This document shows, piece after piece, positions 28,844 to 32,922 of a stretch of 32,922 nt of DNA. The DNA is taken from contig JAVBXO010000094.1 of assembly GCA_030824535.1 (NCBI GenBank), forward strand, positions 1-32,922, read 5' to 3'. The DNA is from Azonexus sp. (GTDB lineage: Bacteria > Pseudomonadota > Gammaproteobacteria > Burkholderiales > Rhodocyclaceae). Position numbers and translations under genes: made by a program. The notes beneath the pieces were generated by a model, which searched no databases, was not told where the DNA came from, and saw only the letters and a list, made by a program, of their open reading frames with translations. Positions within the stretch are counted from its first letter, which is position 1, and every line of letters starts with the position of its first letter.

Positions 28844-29107
28844 TTACTGGGCTGCCTGTTGGCCGGCACGGAATGCCAGAAGCATGTTATAAAGCTCATC
28901 CTTGAGCTTGATGCGCTGCTTTTTCATGTCTTCCATGGTGAAATCAGCAATCGGCATGTCATGCTCTTCGAGGTCTTCCACCTTGCCCGTCAGGCGATGG
29001 TAGCTGTCAAACAGCTTGGCGAAATGGGCGTTACCCAGCTTGAGGGCGTGAATTGCGTCAGCCAATTCCGGAAATTCGTGATGAAGGTCATGGTGTTCAA
29101 CTTGCAT
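28844..29107 (-). CDS. YdcH/DUF465 family protein
   Basis: This is an 87-residue acidic and basic helical protein, with FPELADAIHALKLGNAHFAKLFDSYHRL and DEDLEEHDMPIAD-like VEDLEEHDMPIADFTMED, then KKQRIKLKDELYNML. This is the DUF465/YdcH pattern, a predicted coiled-coil hairpin of unknown function. GGGAG precedes the ATG at 29107 with good spacing. It lies between aroC and the MFS gene on the same strand. Confidence 0.85.
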   Translation of the reverse strand: MQVEHHDLHHEFPELADAIHALKLGNAHFAKLFDSYHRLTGKVEDLEEHDMPIADFTMEDMKKQRIKLKDELYNMLLAFRAGQQAAQ

Positions 29108-29162
29108 AGATAGTCTCCCTTAATACGGCTACCGCCATCAAAGCGGCACAAAACTTTAAATT

Positions 29163-30263
29163 TTACGCGATTTTTCCGGGAATGCGCGGGGTCTGACAGA
29201 GCACATCAGCACACTGCGCACGATGCCGCAAGGCATGATCCATCAGCACCAAAGCCAGCATCGCCTCGGCAATTGGCGTCGCGCGAATGCCGACACAGGG
29301 ATCATGGCGCCCCTGGGTTGCCACCTCAATCGGCTGCCCGTAGACATCAATGGAATGGCGCGCCTGGGCAATCGACGAGGTTGGCTTGATCGCCATATTG
29401 ACGACTATCTCCTGCCCAGTCGAAATACCGCCAAGAATCCCGCCGGCGTGATTGCTGGCAAAGCCCTCTGGCGTCATTTCGTCGCCATGTTCGCTGCCCT
29501 TTTGGGCAACGGAAGCGAAACCAGCGCCAATTTCAACGCCCTTGACGGCATTGATCCCCATCATGGCATAGGCAATTTCAGCATCAAGCCGGTCATACAC
29601 CGGCTCGCCCCAGCCCGGCGGCACGCCAGCAGCGGTCACGGTAATTTTCGCACCAACAGAATCGAGCGACTTGCGCAGTTCATCCATATAGTTTTCCAGC
29701 CGTGGAACAATCGCGGCGTTCGGCGCAAAAAACGCATTGCCGTCGATATCATCGGCCGCAACAAACGGAATTTCAATCGGCCCGAGCGCACTCATCCAGC
29801 CGCGAATGCTGATGCCGAAACGCTCAAGCAGCCACTTGCGGGCAATCGCCCCGGCCGCAACGCGCACCGCTGTTTCACGCGCCGACGAACGACCACCACC
29901 ACGGTAATCGCGGAAACCGTATTTCTGGGTGTAGGTATAGTCGGCATGCCCCGGACGGAAGGTTTCGGCGATGTTGCCGTAGTCCTTGCTGCGCTGATCC
30001 TGGTTACGAATCAGCAGACCAATCGGTGTTCCCGTAGTCTTCCCTTCGAAAACTCCGGAAAGAATTTCCACGCTATCCGGTTCACGCCGCTGCGTCACAT
30101 GCCGCGACGTCCCCGGCTTGCGCCGATCCAGCTCGGCTTGAATATCGGCCTCACACAAGGCGAGGCCCGGCGGGCAGCCATCGACAACACAACCAATGGC
30201 CGGGCCATGCGACTCACCAAAGGAAGTTACGGTAAACAGAGTGCCAAAGGTATTTCCGGACAT
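29163..30263 (-). CDS. aroC: Chorismate synthase AroC
   Basis: This 366-residue FMN-dependent enzyme begins [20 protein letters not shown]. It carries all three family signatures: [18 protein letters not shown] near the N terminus, [24 protein letters not shown] in the middle, and [17 protein letters not shown] near the C terminus. It makes chorismate, the precursor of the tryptophan built by the trp genes elsewhere in this window, as well as folate and quinones. The ribosome site is weak. The upstream CBS-domain gene ends 92 bases away. Confidence 0.97.
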   Translation of the reverse strand: MSGNTFGTLFTVTSFGESHGPAIGCVVDGCPPGLALCEADIQAELDRRKPGTSRHVTQRREPDSVEILSGVFEGKTTGTPIGLLIRNQDQRSKDYGNIAETFRPGHADYTYTQKYGFRDYRGGGRSSARETAVRVAAGAIARKWLLERFGISIRGWMSALGPIEIPFVAADDIDGNAFFAPNAAIVPRLENYMDELRKSLDSVGAKITVTAAGVPPGWGEPVYDRLDAEIAYAMMGINAVKGVEIGAGFASVAQKGSEHGDEMTPEGFASNHAGGILGGISTGQEIVVNMAIKPTSSIAQARHSIDVYGQPIEVATQGRHDPCVGIRATPIAEAMLALVLMDHALRHRAQCADVLCQTPRIPGKIA

Positions 30264-30355
30264 GGAAGGGCCAATCGAATTCGCGGGGGCGGCAAGTTTA
30301 CCACGTTGGCAAAAAGCCCCGCCCCGGCCCGTTCACCGCAAAAACGATAGCGCGC

Positions 30356-30802
30356 TCAGGCCGGCGTCTCGTCCGGCCAGTTCTTGATGTAGTTCTTCAA
30401 CATCTTGTTCTCGAACCCCTGCTCTTCGAGAACGGCCTTGGCCACGTCCAGGAAAGAAATGACGCCCATCAGCATCGAGTCTTCGATCACCGGCAGATAG
30501 CGGGAATGTTTTTCGATCATCAGACGACGCAGGTCATTGGCCTCCATTTCCGGATAAGCCGTGACCGGGTCACGGACCATAACCTCGCCAACCAACACCC
30601 CGTCCGGACAAGCCCCGGTCTGCTTGAGTGCCAGCAAGACCTCGCGGAAGGAAAGCATGCCGACCATCTTCCCGCCAGACATCACCACCAGCGATCCAAC
30701 ATCGAGTTCAGCCATCAGGGTGATGGCCACAGTCAGCCGCTGCTCCGGGGTTGCAGTGTAAAGGGTGGCACCCTTGACGCGCAAAATCTCTCTAACCTTC
30801 AT
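30356..30802 (-). CDS. Two-CBS-domain protein
   Basis: I use the ATG at 30802 (MKVREILRVKGATLYTATPE), with GGAGAA upstream. The track starts one codon earlier at a TTG. The 148-residue protein is two CBS motifs forming one Bateman module. The first covers about 6-60 (MAELDVGSLVVMSGGKMVGMLSFREV) and the second about 73-128 (VMVRDPVTAYPEMEANDLR, then HSRYLPVIEDSMLMGVISFLDV). Such stand-alone modules sense adenine nucleotides and regulate partners, but the partner is unknown. It precedes aroC on the same strand. Confidence 0.88.
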   Translation of the reverse strand: MKVREILRVKGATLYTATPEQRLTVAITLMAELDVGSLVVMSGGKMVGMLSFREVLLALKQTGACPDGVLVGEVMVRDPVTAYPEMEANDLRRLMIEKHSRYLPVIEDSMLMGVISFLDVAKAVLEEQGFENKMLKNYIKNWPDETPA

Positions 30803-30997
30803 CAAGCTTCTCCTGAAAATCCGTTTAATCGCCCGATCTTAGAACATCAGGCAAGTTTCGCAAAGACGAACGGAACCTCTAGCAAAAAACCCGGTCGATG
30901 ACCATTGCTGAAAACAAAAAAGTGCGTCCTCATAAATTTTTTCGATTCCGAGCGATTAATTCTTGCATATCGTCATAGTCATCTATACACTTCGATA

Positions 30998-31013
30998 TAT
31001 TACCTAGGTAATA
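30998..31013. promoter_or_regulatory. 16-bp perfect palindrome upstream of the HTH gene (candidate operator)
   Basis: TATTACCTAGGTAATA is fully self-complementary and overlaps a possible -10 box TATATT (30996-31001) for the plus-strand HTH gene, about 58 bases before its ATG. A second dyad, TTGGGT-A-ACCCAA (31028-31040), sharing the GGTAA core, lies between it and the start codon. The position fits autoregulation by the HTH protein, but this is inferred. Confidence 0.5.
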
Positions 31014-31070
31014 GTTTAAAAAGACGCTTGGGTAACCCAACAACGATCTGTACGAATGGAGAATCCGATC

Positions 31071-31376
31071 ATGGCAAACGTTAAGACCATCGAAAAAATC
31101 GACGCCCGCGAAATCCGCCGCAAACTTGGCCTGAACCAGCAACAGTTCTGGTCCACGCTCGGCGTGACCCAGAGCGGCGGTTCCCGCTACGAAAGTGGCC
31201 GCAACATGCCGAAGCCGGTGCGCGAACTACTACGCCTGGTTCACGTCGAACAAATCGACATCAAGTCGATCAAGCGTGAAGACTGGGAAATTGTTGAATA
31301 TCTCCGCTCGCAGGAGCCGGAACTGTTCAAGTCCCTGAAGAAGTCGGCACGCAGCTACGCCAAGAAAGCGGCCTGA
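31071..31376 (+). CDS. XRE-like helix-turn-helix transcriptional regulator
   Basis: I use the ATG at 31071 (MANVKTIEKIDAREIRR), which has GGAGAA upstream, rather than the in-frame start at 31056. The 101-residue protein has a helix-turn-helix: DAREIRRKLGLNQQQFWSTL, then GVTQSGGSRYESGRNMPKPV as turn and recognition helix. This is close to the Cro/XRE class but with SGGSRYE where many have SxxSRIE. A helical C-terminal part ends in a Lys-rich tail (KSLKKSARSYAKKAA). It stands alone on the plus strand with two dyads in its leader and a terminator after it. Targets are unknown. Confidence 0.85.
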   Translation: MANVKTIEKIDAREIRRKLGLNQQQFWSTLGVTQSGGSRYESGRNMPKPVRELLRLVHVEQIDIKSIKREDWEIVEYLRSQEPELFKSLKKSARSYAKKAA

Positions 31377-31420
31377 TTTCAGGCCTCCCGGTTTTCGCCC
31401 CTTGCGGGCCGTTGACCGCA

Positions 31421-31466
31421 GAAACGGGCATCACGGTGAGACGATCACCTTGATGCCCGTTTCTTT
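31421..31466 (+). terminator. Terminator of the HTH gene, overlapping the 3' end of the radical SAM gene
   Basis: The arms GAAACGGGCATCA (31421-31433) and TGATGCCCGTTTC (31451-31463) form a 13-bp stem. An inner GGTGA/TCACC stem (31435-31449) lies inside, with TTTATTG after it on the plus strand. The stem contains the stop codon and last codons of the minus-strand radical SAM gene. The minus strand has no U-run after it. Confidence 0.75.
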
Positions 31467-32267
31467 ATTGATTTGCCCGGCAAATTGCTCCAGTTCGCTG
31501 GCAGCCAGACGCTGCAGCCGTGACGCTGCAGCCTGCAAGGACGGACGAGCCAGACCGTAGAGGTGGATCCCGGCCAATCGGGCAGCCACAGGCTTGAGCA
31601 GGCGACAGTACGCGGCACGCGATTCGTCCGACGGCGCTTGCCCATCGAGAGCAAACCAGCAAGTCTGCACCCAGGTCGTCACCAAGCCGGCACAGATGGC
31701 CAGATGTACCGCAGCCTTGTCCGGCAACAAGGGCACCCCGTTGATTTCCTGCACTTCAGCTGCCGTCGCCCGATCCAGTTTGAACCAGACCTCGCCACCA
31801 AGCTCAGCCAGCTTTTTCAGGCCAGCCTGTACCGCTGGCCGATGCATCAGACTGCCATTGCTAATCAGCCGGACGATCAGTTTCCCCCTCAATTGAAAGC
31901 GCTCCAGCACGCGCTCGACGCAAGCCATTGCCTCGGCAAACTCGGCCGCGCTGGTGGGCTCGCCATTACCTGAAAAGGCAATATCAACCAAGCGCCGCGC
32001 CTCCGGCGGCACCTGTTGCTGCATGAAATCGCCAAACAGGGCAGCCTCCAGGAAATCCGCCAACTCACGCTCCAGCCGCAGCAGATCAATCGGTGGCGGC
32101 CCGCCCCGGCTCAGGTTGTCGACCTGGCAATAAACACAGGCCCAGTTACAGGCATTGTTGGGATTGAGATTGATGCCCACCGACACGCCGCCGGCACGCC
32201 GGGAAATGACGGGATAGACATACATCAGGCCGGCACTGTCCCGGCGGTGATCATCAGTAGTAAGCAT
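31431..32267 (-). CDS. Radical SAM protein
   Basis: I start at the ATG at 32267 (MLTTDDHRRDSAGLMYVYPV), because the track ORF's first 33 codons cross the divergent promoter and run into queD. The 278-residue product has the radical SAM cluster motif CNWACVYCQVD (CX3CX2C) near residue 45, then FSGNGEPTSAAEFAEAM as the SAM-binding GGEP-like element, and VRLISNGSLMHRP. The pattern (CVYCQ, SGNGEPT) recalls COG0731-type Fe-S oxidoreductases. The substrate is unknown. It is divergent from queD, but QueE is usually shorter with a different cluster spacing, so I do not call it QueE. Confidence 0.85.
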   Translation of the reverse strand: MLTTDDHRRDSAGLMYVYPVISRRAGGVSVGINLNPNNACNWACVYCQVDNLSRGGPPPIDLLRLERELADFLEAALFGDFMQQQVPPEARRLVDIAFSGNGEPTSAAEFAEAMACVERVLERFQLRGKLIVRLISNGSLMHRPAVQAGLKKLAELGGEVWFKLDRATAAEVQEINGVPLLPDKAAVHLAICAGLVTTWVQTCWFALDGQAPSDESRAAYCRLLKPVAARLAGIHLYGLARPSLQAAASRLQRLAASELEQFAGQINKETGIKVIVSP

Positions 32268-32276
32268 GGCCCATTG

Positions 32277-32282
32277 TATAAT
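32277..32282 (+). promoter_or_regulatory. Candidate -10 box for queD
   Basis: TATAAT is a perfect consensus -10, 28 bases before the queD ATG, in the short gap between the divergent radical SAM gene and queD. No good -35 box is visible at 17-base spacing, so the call rests on the hexamer and its position. Confidence 0.45.
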
Positions 32283-32310
32283 CCGCCACCGATTTTCCAA
32301 GCAGACTGCC

Positions 32311-32763
32311 ATGTTGATTACCCGCCGACTCGAGTTCGATGCCGGGCACCGCATCCCGGACCACAAGAGCCAGTGCCGCCACCTGCACGGCCATCGCTAC
32401 GCCATCGAAATCACCCTGTCCGGCAACATCATCGACAAGGCAGGTGACGCCGCCAACGGCATGGTCATGGACTTTTCGCAAGTCAAGGATCTGGCCAAGA
32501 GCCATCTGGTCGATATCTGGGATCACGCCTTTCTCGCCTACGCTGGCGACAAGGTCATCGTCGACTTCCTGAATGCCCTGCCCGAGCACAAGACGGTGAT
32601 TCTTGACCGTGTGCCGACCGCCGAGAATCTGGCGCGGATTGCTTTTGAGTGCCTGGACGCGGTTTACCGCGATACCTACGGCAATCACCTGCAGCTCGAG
32701 CAGGTGCGCCTGTACGAAACGCCAAACTGCTGGGCCGATGCGGCGCGTGCCCGCCTCGACTGA
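32311..32763 (+). CDS. queD: 6-Carboxytetrahydropterin synthase QueD
   Basis: I start at the ATG at 32311 (MLITRRLEFDAGHRIPDHKS), the standard QueD opening. The track start at 32266 lies across the promoter. The 150-residue protein has zinc-binding histidines in FDAGHRI and HLHGHRYAIEI, the catalytic Cys in SQCRHLHGH, MVMDFSQVKDLAKSHLV, LDHAFL-like WDHAFLAYAGD, and PTAENLARIAFE with the active-site Glu region LYETPNCWA. It converts dihydroneopterin triphosphate to carboxytetrahydropterin for queuosine. No queC, queE or queF is in the window. Confidence 0.93.
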   Translation: MLITRRLEFDAGHRIPDHKSQCRHLHGHRYAIEITLSGNIIDKAGDAANGMVMDFSQVKDLAKSHLVDIWDHAFLAYAGDKVIVDFLNALPEHKTVILDRVPTAENLARIAFECLDAVYRDTYGNHLQLEQVRLYETPNCWADAARARLD

Positions 32764-32922
32764 ACACGCAAGACCCCATAAAACCGCCCTGGTCCTGACC
32801 GGTGGCGGCGCCCGAGCCGCTTACCAGACCGGCGCCCTGCAGGCTATCGCCCGACTATCCCGGCCGCGCTCGCGCAACCCTTTCCCGATTATTTGCGGCA
32901 CCTCGGCCGGGGCCATCAACGC
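32738..32922 (+). CDS. Patatin-like phospholipase, N-terminal fragment (cut by window edge)
   Basis: The frame is open from the ATG at 32738, inside the end of queD (26-base overlap), to the window edge. An alternative start is the in-frame GTG at 32747. It encodes the patatin oxyanion-hole motif LTGGGARAAYQTGAL and then the nucleophile elbow CGTSAGAIN (GXSXG). Both are diagnostic of bacterial patatin-like serine acyl hydrolases. The catalytic Asp would lie beyond the window. Substrate and location cannot be read from 61 codons. Confidence 0.85.
   Translation, partial: MRRVPASTEHARPHKTALVLTGGGARAAYQTGALQAIARLSRPRSRNPFPIICGTSAGAIN

Noticed and set aside
30930-31142. A 70-residue minus-strand ORF across the HTH promoter
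   Set aside because: It overlaps the HTH start, has no good ribosome site and no family pattern. The palindromes in this stretch fit regulation better.
31431-32267. Calling the radical SAM gene queE from its position next to queD
   Set aside because: Length and motif spacing resemble COG0731-type proteins more than QueE, and neighbourhood alone is not enough.

Overview
The window looks like a chromosomal segment of a moderately GC-rich betaproteobacterium. I would place it in the Rhodocyclales (Dechloromonas/Azonexus-like). That placement rests on gene order and protein character read by eye, not on a database search. The gene order leuC-leuD-leuB-asd-fimV-truA-trpF-trpB-trpA-accD-folC-dedD-cvpA-purF-metZ is the familiar betaproteobacterial housekeeping supercluster. 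Everything from base 1 to about 30.8 kb is transcribed on the minus strand, so biological reading order runs from high to low coordinates. Only the last 2 kb changes orientation.

Region 1 (1-7769, minus strand) is an MSHA-type type IV pilus cluster in the order mshE-G-F-B-A-C-D-O-P-Q. It contains the assembly ATPase with two c-di-GMP-binding-type repeats, the inner-membrane platform, a degenerate pilin-like protein, two full pilins, four minor pseudopilin-like proteins, and the first 264 codons of a large MshQ-like secreted protein cut by the window edge. The secretin and alignment genes (mshI-N) are not here. A strong hairpin with an alternative fold sits between the second pilin gene and the minor pilins.

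Region 2 (7894-9174) is an RhlE-type DEAD-box RNA helicase. Region 3 (9486-19781) is a tightly packed, often overlapping biosynthetic run, in transcription order: an EcfT/CbiQ-like membrane protein, truA, trpF, trpB, trpA, accD, folC, a DedD/SPOR protein, cvpA, purF and metZ. Region 4 (19845-23000) is fimV, bounded upstream by a clear bidirectional terminator. Region 5 (23096-27586) is the leucine and aspartate-semialdehyde block leuC, a 42-residue entericidin-type lipoprotein missing from the ORF track, leuD, leuB and asd. Region 6 (27617-30802) holds an MFS transporter, a YdcH/DUF465 protein, chorismate synthase and a two-CBS-domain protein.

Region 7 (30803-32922) is a small helix-turn-helix regulator on the plus strand preceded by a 16-bp perfect palindrome, a radical SAM enzyme facing it, a divergent queD, and the start of a patatin-like phospholipase gene overlapping the end of queD.

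Most of the window is conserved core metabolism. The less ordinary signals are small: intergenic RNA structures around mshC and folC, the palindromes around the HTH gene and upstream of mshE, a terminator whose stem is also the 3' end of a convergent gene, the repeated LDFDL motif in FimV, a cysteine-rich pilin, and an orphan EcfT-like membrane protein. I did not find a CRISPR array, an insertion sequence, a prophage, tRNA or rRNA genes, or a convincing new defence or mobile system.
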